DNA of 6,264 bases, taken from positions 1-6,264 of the forward strand of contig JACCQV010000863.1 of NCBI GenBank assembly GCA_013813945.1. Reading direction: 5' to 3'. Positions 1 through 5,428 of the stretch are shown here, piece after piece. Source of the DNA: Deltaproteobacteria bacterium (GTDB lineage: Bacteria; Myxococcota_A; Polyangia; Haliangiales; Haliangiaceae). The notes beneath the pieces are model-generated. The model did not search any database, was not told the origin of the DNA, and saw only the letters and a program-made list of their open reading frames with translations. Position numbers and translations under genes: made by a program. Positions within the stretch are counted from its first letter, which is position 1; each line of letters opens with the position of its first letter.

Positions 1-351
1 GGCCGGCGGCTCGTCCTCGTCGTCGTCGACCTTGTCCGTCTTGTTGGGTTTTTTCGCGAAGCCCTTCTTCGCGGGCTTGGCTTCCTCGTCCTGGTCCGTG
101 GCTCTGGACCAGCCCTTCTTCTTGGTCGACGGCTCGTCGTCCTCCTCGTCCGTGTTCTTCAAGAAGCCCTTGTTCTTGGGCTTGTCTTCCTCGTCCTCTT
201 CCTCGTCGGTCTTCTTCGCAAAGCCCTTCTTCGCGGGCTTGTCGTCGTCCTCTTCCTCGTCGGTCCTCTTCGCGAAGCCCTTCTTCGCCGGCTTGTCCTC
301 TTCCTCGTCGTCCTTGTCGGTTTTTTTCGCGAAGCCCTTCTTCACGGGCTT
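1..351 (-). repeat. Coding tandem repeat, about 54-57 bp unit, six imperfect copies
   Basis: Read on the minus strand, copies begin near 351, 294, 240, 183, 126 and 78. The protein unit is K-P-A-K-K-G-F-A-K-K-T-D followed by 4-8 acidic residues. Copies 2 and 3 (294-184) are nearly identical at the core, copies 4 and 5 have drifted (KPKNKGFLKNTD and TKKKGWSRATD), and copy 6 differs after KPAKKGFAKK. Unit lengths of 16-19 residues keep the reading frame. The repeat makes an alternating basic/acidic, presumably disordered, tail. Confidence 0.85.
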
Positions 352-876
352 GTCCTCTTCTTCGTCCTCCTCGTCACCGCCACCACGGTTCGCATCGACG
401 TTGCCGATCGCGTCGATCAGCTCGTCCTTGAGATCTTTCTGCGCCTGGCCATCGATCCGCGGACCCTCCGCCTTGGTGTCGATGCTCGTGCCGACGAGGC
501 CGCCCGTCTTGCCCTCGCGCAGCTTGAGCTTGATGATGTACTCGTCGCGGCGCTTGTCGATCTTGCCGGTGATGATCGCGTCGACCTTGAGCTTCTTCGC
601 GACCTTCTTGATGTTCTTGTCGGTCGCCTTCGCGGCGTCGAGGTCGTCCGCCGTGCTGTTCCATTTGTCGAGCGGAACGACGGTGTGCGACTTCTTGATC
701 AGCTTGACGAGATCCTCGTGGAACTTCTCCGCCTTCGGACCTTCGAGCTCGAGCACCACGACGCGCTTGCGGCCCCCCGCCTGAGCGAGTGCAGGTACCA
801 GCAGGAGAACGCCGACGAGGGCGATCACCAGCCCGAGCCAGCTACTTGTCGAAGCTGTCGATTTCGAACTCGTCAT
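1..876 (-). CDS. Exported TolB/LpoB-like protein with Lys/Asp/Glu-rich repeat tail, 3' end outside window
   Basis: I read 292 codons from the ATG at 874-876; no stop is reached, so the C-terminus lies beyond position 1. Residues 1-33 form a signal peptide: Lys5, a hydrophobic core at about 13-30 and a likely cleavage after Ala-Gln-Ala33. There is no lipobox Cys. Residues 36-165 look like a small globular domain: a beta strand (RVVVLELEG), a helix, then NIKKVAKKLKVDAIITGKI at 88-106. That last pattern recalls the 'helix, then V-D-x-I-I-x-G' region of TolB-N/LpoB/FlgT-like periplasmic domains; this is a similarity by eye. After GGG (165-167) the chain becomes Lys and Asp/Glu blocks in six imperfect repeats. 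The start is supported by GGGAG nine bases upstream. It overlaps the pilT-family gene by 35 bp, so it is probably cotranscribed and translationally coupled. Function unknown; periplasmic location is likely. Confidence 0.85.
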   Translation of the reverse strand, partial: MTSSKSTASTSSWLGLVIALVGVLLLVPALAQAGGRKRVVVLELEGPKAEKFHEDLVKLIKKSHTVVPLDKWNSTADDLDAAKATDKNIKKVAKKLKVDAIITGKIDKRRDEYIIKLKLREGKTGGLVGTSIDTKAEGPRIDGQAQKDLKDELIDAIGNVDANRGGGDEEDEEEDKPVKKGFAKKTDKDDEEEDKPAKKGFAKRTDEEEDDDKPAKKGFAKKTDEEEDEEDKPKNKGFLKNTDEEDDEPSTKKKGWSRATDQDEEAKPAKKGFAKKPNKTDKVDDDEDEPPA

Positions 877-2005
877 TGCCAGCTGCTCCCGATTTCTGGC
901 CCTTGTTGGCGTCCCAGGGCGTCGCGCTTGCCGAGACACCGCGGAACAACAGAGCGAAGTCGGACGGGCTGCTCGAGTGCTTGACCGCCTCCTCGTAGGT
1001 GACGAGCCGCTGCTTGACGAGCGCCGACAGACTCTGGTCGAACGTGATCATTCCGTACGGGTGCAGGCCCTCCGCGATCGCGCTCTTGATCTCGCGCGTC
1101 CGCTGCGGCTCTTCGATCATCTCGCGCACTCGCTCGGTGTTGACCATGATCTCGAGCGCCGGGACCATGCCCTTCCCGTCGGCGCGCGGCAGAAGCCGCT
1201 GCGAGATCACGCCGCGCAGGACGCTCGCGAGCGTCAACCGCGCTTGCTGCTGCTGGTGCGTCGGGAACATCGAGATCAGGCGGTTGATCGTCTCGGTCGC
1301 GTCCACCGTGTGGAGCGTCGACAGCACGAGGTGACCGGTCTCGGCTGCGGTCATCGCGATCTGCGCCGTCTCGAAGTCGCGCATCTCGCCGACGAGGATG
1401 ACGTCCGGGTCCTGGCGAAGCGCGGCACGCAGCGCCCGTGCGAACGACATCGTATCGAACCCGATCTCGCGCTGGTTGAGCACCGACCGCTTGTCACGGA
1501 ACGTGTACTCGATCGGGTCCTCGACGGTGACGATGTGATAGGCGTGCTGCGTGTTGATGTAGTCGATCATCGCGGCGAGCGTCGTCGACTTGCCGGAGCC
1601 GGTCGCACCCGTGACGAGCACGATGCCGCGACCGGTGTTCGCGAGATCGAGCACCGACTGCGCGAGGTTCAACCGGTCGAACGGCGGCACCTCGGGTGGG
1701 ATCAACCGCAGCACCATGCCGACCGCGCCGCGCTGCTGGAACACGTTGACGCGATACCGCACCCCGTCGGGCGTGCCGTACGCGAGGTCGATGTCGAGGT
1801 TGGTCTCGAACTCCTCGCGCTGGCGGTCGTTCATCATGTGAACCGCGAACTGTGCGATCGCCTCACGCGTCAGCGCGGGAACATCGCGAACCGTTCGCAG
1901 GTCGCCTTTGATGCGGAACATCGGGGGGAGCCCAGCCTTGAGGTGGACGTCCGAGGCCCCGAGTTGACGGGCTGCACCAAGCACACGATCGAGGACTTGA
2001 CTCAT
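842..2005 (-). CDS. pilT: PilT-family type IV pilus retraction ATPase
   Basis: This 387-residue protein is a hexameric secretion/twitching ATPase of the PilT/PilU group, which depolymerises pilin from the inner face of the cytoplasmic membrane to retract the pilus. The N-terminal PAS-like domain shows the typical GASDVHLKAGLPPMFRI (16-32). The RecA-like core has Walker A GATGSGKST (133-141), the Asp box around TVEDPIEY (160-167), Walker B DPDVILVGEMRD (199-210, Glu207) and the His box GHLVLSTLHT (224-233, His225 and His232). VREMIEE (293-299) sits where PilT carries its retraction motif, and SPSDFALLFRGV (346-357) matches the usual PilT C-terminal region. A 30-residue acidic tail follows. The ATG at 2003-2005 matches the family N-terminus; I see no strong Shine-Dalgarno. 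No pilin or pilB/pilC is nearby, so it may be a paralogue, and PilU cannot be excluded. Confidence 0.95.
   Translation of the reverse strand: MSQVLDRVLGAARQLGASDVHLKAGLPPMFRIKGDLRTVRDVPALTREAIAQFAVHMMNDRQREEFETNLDIDLAYGTPDGVRYRVNVFQQRGAVGMVLRLIPPEVPPFDRLNLAQSVLDLANTGRGIVLVTGATGSGKSTTLAAMIDYINTQHAYHIVTVEDPIEYTFRDKRSVLNQREIGFDTMSFARALRAALRQDPDVILVGEMRDFETAQIAMTAAETGHLVLSTLHTVDATETINRLISMFPTHQQQQARLTLASVLRGVISQRLLPRADGKGMVPALEIMVNTERVREMIEEPQRTREIKSAIAEGLHPYGMITFDQSLSALVKQRLVTYEEAVKHSSSPSDFALLFRGVSASATPWDANKGQKSGAAGNDEFEIDSFDK
886..890 (-). promoter_or_regulatory. Shine-Dalgarno for the exported repeat-tail gene
   Basis: On the minus strand GGGAG is followed by nine bases and then the ATG at 876. 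It lies inside the 3' end of the pilT-family coding region, which supports the 35-bp gene overlap and fixes the start that gives a complete signal peptide. Confidence 0.6.
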
Positions 2006-2098
2006 CGATGCCGTGCTAGCGAGGGTATCACATGGATCCCGTCGGATCCGGTGGCGATATGAGGCCAGCCGCCACGGGCTGGGTTACCCTTTGACGGG
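2006..2098. promoter_or_regulatory. Divergent intergenic region between pilT and the zinc-ribbon cluster
   Basis: This 93-bp spacer must hold start signals for both directions unless promoters lie inside genes. I see no convincing sigma70 or sigma54 boxes. It contains two GGATCC palindromes (2034-2039 and 2044-2049) whose centres are 10 bp apart, and a stem-loop CCAGCC / GGCTGG (2065-2070 with 2077-2082, 6-nt loop) just ahead of the plus-strand gene. Confidence 0.5.
2059..2094 (+). other. Possible 11-codon upstream ORF (leader peptide)
   Basis: ATG at 2059-2061 opens a short frame, MRPAATGWVTL, that stops with TGA at 2092-2094, four bases before the ATG of the zinc-ribbon gene. It spans the CCAGCC/GGCTGG stem-loop. 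The close stop/start spacing would allow coupled translation. An 11-codon ORF can easily arise by chance and I see no clear Shine-Dalgarno. Confidence 0.2.
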
Positions 2099-2674
2099 AT
2101 GCGTTGCCCGAGCTGCGGCACCGAGAACGCACCGGATTCCCGGTTCTGCGGTGGCTGTGGTGCGCGCATGCCGACCGCGCACTCGCTCGTGGCACCGACA
2201 CAGAAGATGTCGGACGACGCGCCGTACCGCCCGAGCGGCTCGGAGGCGGTCGGGCCGCAGTCGATCCCGCCGCAGAACAGCCGCCACGTGAGTCACCCGC
2301 CGCAGATGCCGGCCCCCCTCTCCGACGCGCGAGCGGTCACCACCCGCCCCGGCCCGGGCACGCCGGCACGCGTCCCGCCCCAGAGCAACGTACGAAGCTC
2401 GACCCCTCCGGCCGGTACCAGCCAGCCCGCCAGCCCGAGCCAGCCGCCCACGGTTAACGATCGGCAGCAGAAGAGCAAACCACCTCGGGCCTCGTCCCGG
2501 GGAGTGACTCCCGCCGCAGGAACCTCGTTGCGAGGCCGCGCCCAGACACCCGCCGAATCCGTGGCCGCCGCGCCCCCCTCGCGGCGGTGGGGCCTGATCC
2601 TGTTCGTACTGCTGATCGACATCGGGCTCGCCGCGTCGGGAGCCTGGATGCTGAGCCAGGGCCTGGCGAACTGA
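2099..2674 (+). CDS. Zinc-ribbon protein with C-terminal membrane anchor
   Basis: The protein has 191 residues. Residues 3-20 form a rubredoxin-knuckle zinc ribbon: C3-P-S-C6-G, then C17-G-G-C20-G, the common short 'MxCPxCGxxN...FCxxCG' type. Residues 25-160 are rich in Pro, Ser, Arg and Gln and are probably disordered. Residues 163-187 (start RRWGLILFVLLIDIGLAAS) form one hydrophobic helix after two Arg, with only five or so residues following. This suggests a tail-anchored protein with its N-terminus in the cytoplasm. The ATG at 2099 is the only start that includes the first CxxC pair; no good Shine-Dalgarno precedes it. The next gene begins 18 bp downstream, so an operon is likely. Zinc ribbons of this kind usually mediate protein contacts or metal-dependent folding; the partner is unknown. 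Confidence 0.8.
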   Translation: MRCPSCGTENAPDSRFCGGCGARMPTAHSLVAPTQKMSDDAPYRPSGSEAVGPQSIPPQNSRHVSHPPQMPAPLSDARAVTTRPGPGTPARVPPQSNVRSSTPPAGTSQPASPSQPPTVNDRQQKSKPPRASSRGVTPAAGTSLRGRAQTPAESVAAAPPSRRWGLILFVLLIDIGLAASGAWMLSQGLAN

Positions 2675-2692
2675 CGACAAGAAGAACAAGCC

Positions 2693-3760
2693 ATGACCAT
2701 CACCGACCCCAAGGTCACCACCTCCGGCTCGTACCGCACGCAGACCGCAGTCCTCCAGCTCGTCGGGATCGAGGTCCTCGTCCTCGACGGTGATCGGCGC
2801 GTCCACTCGGGCATCGAGCAGCTGCTCTCCGAGGCCCACCTCCACGTGACCTGCGTCGACAGCGCCGAAGACGCTCTCGCCGTCGTCCAGCGGCAGTTCT
2901 TCTCGGTCGCACTCGTCGACATCGATACGCCGTCCCCGGCGAGCGGCATCCACACGATTCGCGCGCTCAAGGAGGCATCGCCGACCACGATGGTGATCGG
3001 GATGACGCCGCGCCGCTCCTATGACGATGCCGTCGAAGCGGTCCGCGCAGGCGCGATCGATCTGATCCTCAAGGCACCCGAATCCGTTGCCTATCTGAAG
3101 GAGCGCGTCCTCGATGCTGCCGGCCGCTCGGTCGGCAAGCGCGAGGTCGACTCGGTCCTCGTCGACGTCCGCACGGTCCACGAGGAGTTCCTCCAGCGGT
3201 TCATGGAGACGGAGCGCCGCGCGATCGATCTCGCCGATCGCGCCTCGGGCAAGGATCCAGCGAAGCTGGTGAGCCTCGAGGAGCTGCGGGTGCTCGTCGT
3301 CGACGAGGTCGATGACTTCTTCTCCGTGATGTCCGAGGCCGCTCCCAAGGGCTTCCAGTTCGTCCACGCCACCTCGGGCGGCGAAGGCCTCGATCGCGCG
3401 AGCACCGGCTCGTTCCACTACGCGATGATCGCCGAGGACGTCAGCGACCTCCCGGCCAAGACGGTCGCGCGGACCATTCGCAACCAGCACCCCGACACCG
3501 TCGTGCTGACGTTCCTCGGTCCAGCGGAGAACGGCAAGGTCGACCTCATCGAGCTCGCCGGTCAACGCTCGCTGATCAGCCCGTTCACCGAGGCCAAGCA
3601 ACTCGTTGACCGGCTCGACGAGCTCGCGGAGGCCTGGCGAATCAAGGCGCGCGAGCGGCGCTACACCCAGGCGTTCCGCGAGCGTCACTACGACTTCCTG
3701 CGCCGCTACGTCGAGCTCAAGACCAAGATCGAGCGCGCGATCACCGACGGTCCGGGCTGA
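2693..3760 (+). CDS. Response-regulator-like protein with two receiver domains, the second degenerate
   Basis: The protein has 355 residues. The first receiver domain (about 26-145) looks functional: acidic pocket Asp32/Asp34, phospho-acceptor Asp76 in VALVDIDTP, switch Thr105 in VIGMTP, and Lys127 in LILKAPE. A charged helical linker follows (about 147-195). The second receiver-like domain (about 198-314) starts LRVLVVDEVDDFF with Asp204/Asp207 and keeps the fold, but its phospho-acceptor position reads FHYAMIAEDVSDLP (Ala247/Glu248 where Asp is expected). It keeps Thr273, and its conserved Lys is Ser296 in LISPF. It is therefore probably a non-phosphorylated pseudo-receiver. A basic helix (315-352) ends the protein. 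There is no DNA-binding, GGDEF or other output domain, so signalling would go through protein contacts. It probably forms an operon with the zinc-ribbon gene upstream; no histidine kinase is in the window. Only a weak purine-rich stretch precedes the ATG. Confidence 0.88.
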   Translation: MTITDPKVTTSGSYRTQTAVLQLVGIEVLVLDGDRRVHSGIEQLLSEAHLHVTCVDSAEDALAVVQRQFFSVALVDIDTPSPASGIHTIRALKEASPTTMVIGMTPRRSYDDAVEAVRAGAIDLILKAPESVAYLKERVLDAAGRSVGKREVDSVLVDVRTVHEEFLQRFMETERRAIDLADRASGKDPAKLVSLEELRVLVVDEVDDFFSVMSEAAPKGFQFVHATSGGEGLDRASTGSFHYAMIAEDVSDLPAKTVARTIRNQHPDTVVLTFLGPAENGKVDLIELAGQRSLISPFTEAKQLVDRLDELAEAWRIKARERRYTQAFRERHYDFLRRYVELKTKIERAITDGPG

Positions 3761-3797
3761 CGCAGCAACCCGGACCGCCGAGCGCTGTCCGGAGGTG
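3748..3797 (+). promoter_or_regulatory. Overlapping alternative hairpins and Shine-Dalgarno at the 3760/3798 gene junction
   Basis: Three arms can be seen. Arm A, CGGTCCGGG (3748-3756), is a perfect 9-bp complement of arm B, CCCGGACCG (3769-3777), with a 12-nt loop holding the stop codon of the receiver gene. Part of arm B, CCGGAC (3770-3775), is also a perfect complement of arm C, GTCCGG (3787-3792). Arm C overlaps GGAGG (3791-3795), the likely Shine-Dalgarno of the gene starting at 3798. A:B and B:C pairing exclude each other. There is no T-run, so it is not a standard intrinsic terminator. Confidence 0.5.
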
Positions 3798-4703
3798 ATG
3801 AGTGCCCCGGCCTGGCTCGGCGCGATGATCGCGGGATCGGTGCTCGTCGTCGCCGTGGGCGCGCGAAGAGACCCAGCTCCGCAACCCGAGCCGCCGCGCC
3901 CGCCTCTCGAATCTCCGTGGCTGACGCGGGAGGCCGCCGCCGAGATCATCGCTCCGGGTGGAGGCATGGGGCCGCTGTTCACGGGCGCCGAGCTCGGCGG
4001 GCTCGCACCCTCCCCCGAGGTGCGCGCGCGGATCGCAGAGTTCGCGCGCGTGAACAACATCGAGATCGACTTCGAGATTTCGGATGACGAGGTCGCCGCC
4101 GTGCGGTTCGAGGTCGCGTTCGGCGGGTGCTGCGGCTACGAAGCGGCCGACGCGCTCGCCTTGCGGCTGCACCGACCCAGGATCGGCGGCGGCTGCTTCG
4201 GAACCGAGCGCAGCTGGATCGATGACTGGGCGTTTGCCACCCATGACGGCGTGCACGGCCGCGCGCGCGTCCGCGTCAATCGCCTGACGGTCCGCTGGGA
4301 GCGGATGGCCACCTTCCACGAGCTGCTCGTACGCGCGGAGGGACTGCTCGGAAAGGACCGCGGCGCGGTCAGCAGCGCTGCGGGTGACCGGTGGAAGGAG
4401 ATCGACACGGGCCGCTACCTGCTCGAGGTCCCGTACCTGTTCATCGGCAGCGAATGGTTCGAAGGGTATTATCCGGCGAGCGAGCACGGGCTCCTGGTCG
4501 TGGCCGACCGCAGGCGCATCGTCGAGGTCTCGTTCTCGATCCGAGGCGAGGATCTGGAGCGCGTCCCTGCGGTCTTCCAGGCGCGCTGGGGCCGGCCCCG
4601 TTATCGAGGCGCCACCAGGACGTGGCGCAAGCCAGGCGGGTTCTTCAGCGCGAAGCTCGAGTCCAACGAGTCGAGAACGCTCGTCACGCTACGGACGCGC
4701 TGA
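3798..4703 (+). CDS. Exported protein of unknown function
   Basis: I do not recognise this 301-residue protein. Its N-terminus (about 5-22, SVLVVAVGA at the end) is a signal peptide or membrane anchor, but with no basic residue before the core. A Pro-rich linker (24-40) follows. Two stretches look alike: a strand-helix unit at about 90-128 (EIDFEISDDEVAAVRFEVAF then helix and HRPR) and another at about 231-268 (LLVVADRRRIVEVSFSIRG then helix and WGRPR). The second is followed by a strand-rich end (RTWRKPGGFFSAKLE, TLVTLR). Cys111, Cys112 and Cys133 may form a disulfide outside the cytoplasm. I chose ATG 3798, preceded by GGAGG; the spacing of two bases is short, and ATG 3825 is an alternative that would leave a minimal hydrophobic N-terminus. 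The frame is open upstream to 3606 but that part overlaps the receiver gene. It lies 37 bp after that gene and may be its operon partner. Confidence 0.72.
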   Translation: MSAPAWLGAMIAGSVLVVAVGARRDPAPQPEPPRPPLESPWLTREAAAEIIAPGGGMGPLFTGAELGGLAPSPEVRARIAEFARVNNIEIDFEISDDEVAAVRFEVAFGGCCGYEAADALALRLHRPRIGGGCFGTERSWIDDWAFATHDGVHGRARVRVNRLTVRWERMATFHELLVRAEGLLGKDRGAVSSAAGDRWKEIDTGRYLLEVPYLFIGSEWFEGYYPASEHGLLVVADRRRIVEVSFSIRGEDLERVPAVFQARWGRPRYRGATRTWRKPGGFFSAKLESNESRTLVTLRTR

Positions 4704-4945
4704 CCTCACTCACACGTGACGCGGCCGTTCCGGGTGACTAACATGGGAGCTGACACACCACGTGAGCCGCACGGGAACAGTCGCACTGCCCCGACACCGG
4801 TGCCCTCTGGGGTTCCAGTGCGACGTGTTCACGAGGGTGGCCCACCAGCACACGCCGCTCCGCGATTTGATTTTGGGCAACGATTGGCGAGCGCACTGCC
4901 TCAGTAGGTGCTGCGCGCGCGGCGCCGCGCGATGCGAGCACGGAA

Positions 4946-4988
4946 CGTGCGCGGTGCCGTGCGCGGTGCCGTGCGCGGTGCCGTGCGG
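4946..4988. repeat. 12-bp tandem repeat, about 3.6 copies
   Basis: The unit CGTGCGCGGTGC is repeated exactly at 4946-4957, 4958-4969 and 4970-4981, followed by a partial CGTGCGG to 4988. The perfect identity suggests recent slippage. It lies in non-coding DNA as far as I can tell. Confidence 0.9.
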
Positions 4989-5049
4989 AGCGGTAGAGCG
5001 CAGTGCAAGAGCGTTTGCGCATGCCCCGTGTGTTAACGGCAGCGTGTTT

Positions 5050-5069
5050 TCGCCGTGATCTGACGGCGA
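5050..5069. other. Stem-loop between convergent genes
   Basis: TCGCCGT (5050-5056) and ACGGCGA (5063-5069) form a perfect 7-bp stem with a 6-nt loop (GATCTG). On the plus strand a T4 tract precedes rather than follows it, so it is not a canonical intrinsic terminator in either direction. It might still mark transcript ends between the convergent genes. Confidence 0.4.
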
Positions 5070-5078
5070 CCAGTTGAA

Positions 5079-5126
5079 CGAACCACGGCTCGTCTCATCA
5101 AGCGAACCACGGTTCGTCTCATCAAG
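5079..5126. repeat. 24-bp tandem duplication carrying a dyad
   Basis: Two adjacent 24-bp units (5079-5102 and 5103-5126) differ at one base only (C versus T, at unit position 11). Each starts CGAACCACGG and ends CTCATCAAG. In the second copy the first 14 bases are a dyad, CGAACCACGGTTCG (5103-5116); the first copy has GCTCG instead of GTTCG and so is imperfect. The end CATCAAG of copy 2 (5120-5126) also pairs with CTTGATG (5138-5144), which spans the last codons of the neighbouring minus-strand gene. Confidence 0.85.
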
Positions 5127-5134
5127 CGGGCGCG

Positions 5135-5428
5135 CTACTTGATGCCACGAATCGCGTAGGGAGAGCTCAGGTCGAAGAGCAATTCCTCAACAGCGAGGTC
5201 GGAGCGGACAGAGAAGAGCTTGTACAGTGGCATCCCGCAACGAATCATCTGGCTGTGGCGCTCCCGGTAGAGCACCGCCACTACATCGCGATCTCCCTCG
5301 CGCGCTCGTAGCCAGACGTCGGTTGCTTCGAACTGTGGATACTTGGACTCGAGTGCGCGGCGGACGGAATCCGCTGCTGGCCGATCGCGGTATCCGCGTC
5401 CGAGAAACTCGAGAAGTCTTGACCACAC
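5135..5428 (-). CDS. Small protein of unknown function, start uncertain
   Basis: With the GTG at 5428 the product has 97 residues: a mixed helix/strand chain ending VEELLFDLSSPYAIRGIK before TAG at 5135-5137. Helical SVRRALESKYPQFEA and strand-like DRDVVAVLYRERH suggest a real folded protein. I recognise no family. GTG 5428 is chosen because GAGG lies seven bases upstream (5436-5439) and a terminator-like hairpin lies further upstream (5471-5494). The frame stays open to a TTG at 5653; the extra 75 residues are Arg/Ser-rich at first and then give VPVVLDLVAGC, which resembles a lipobox but has too short a hydrophobic run with an Asp inside it. A decayed lipoprotein gene is therefore possible. 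Codon third positions are visibly less G/C-biased than in the pilT and receiver genes, hinting at foreign origin. Confidence 0.5.
   Translation of the reverse strand: MWSRLLEFLGRGYRDRPAADSVRRALESKYPQFEATDVWLRAREGDRDVVAVLYRERHSQMIRCGMPLYKLFSVRSDLAVEELLFDLSSPYAIRGIK

Larger units (their letters stand above)
4704..5134. other. Gene-free region with repeats and hairpins
   Basis: These 431 bases lie between two convergent genes. I find no supported gene. Short frames exist on both strands, but their composition is repeat-driven (Cys-Ala-Val-Pro on plus, Arg-His-Arg-Ala on minus over the 12-bp repeat). Contents are the 12-bp tandem repeat (4946-4988), a stem-loop (5050-5069) and the 24-bp tandem pair (5079-5126), each listed separately. 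Confidence 0.6.

Noticed and set aside
32..784. Ser/Phe-rich plus-strand frame
   Set aside because: It is the exact antisense of the Lys/Glu repeat tail and signal-peptide gene, starts at TTG and has no domain.
977..2062. A 361-codon open frame on the plus strand opposite pilT
   Set aside because: It is Arg/His/Asp/Val-rich shadow sequence over a gene with intact Walker A, Walker B and His-box motifs.
2084..4060. A 658-codon open frame on the minus strand, opposite the zinc-ribbon and receiver genes
   Set aside because: Its sequence is Arg/Gly/Asp-rich without recognisable domains, while the opposite strand encodes clear zinc-ribbon and receiver motifs. Long antisense frames are expected in DNA with G/C-biased codon third positions.
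4738..5058. Small frames on both strands over the 12-bp repeat (Cys-Ala-Val-Pro or Arg-His-Arg-Ala repeats)
   Set aside because: The pattern is produced by the DNA repeat itself, the plus frame starts at GTG, and no ribosome site or domain supports either strand.
5050..5069. Stem-loop considered as a bidirectional intrinsic terminator
   Set aside because: The T4 tract lies on the 5' side on the plus strand, giving no U-run after the stem in either direction.
5079..5126. Tandem repeat considered as a CRISPR array or tRNA-derived attachment site
   Set aside because: The two copies abut with no spacer, so it is not a CRISPR array. GGTTCG resembles a tRNA T-arm but no cloverleaf can be drawn around it.
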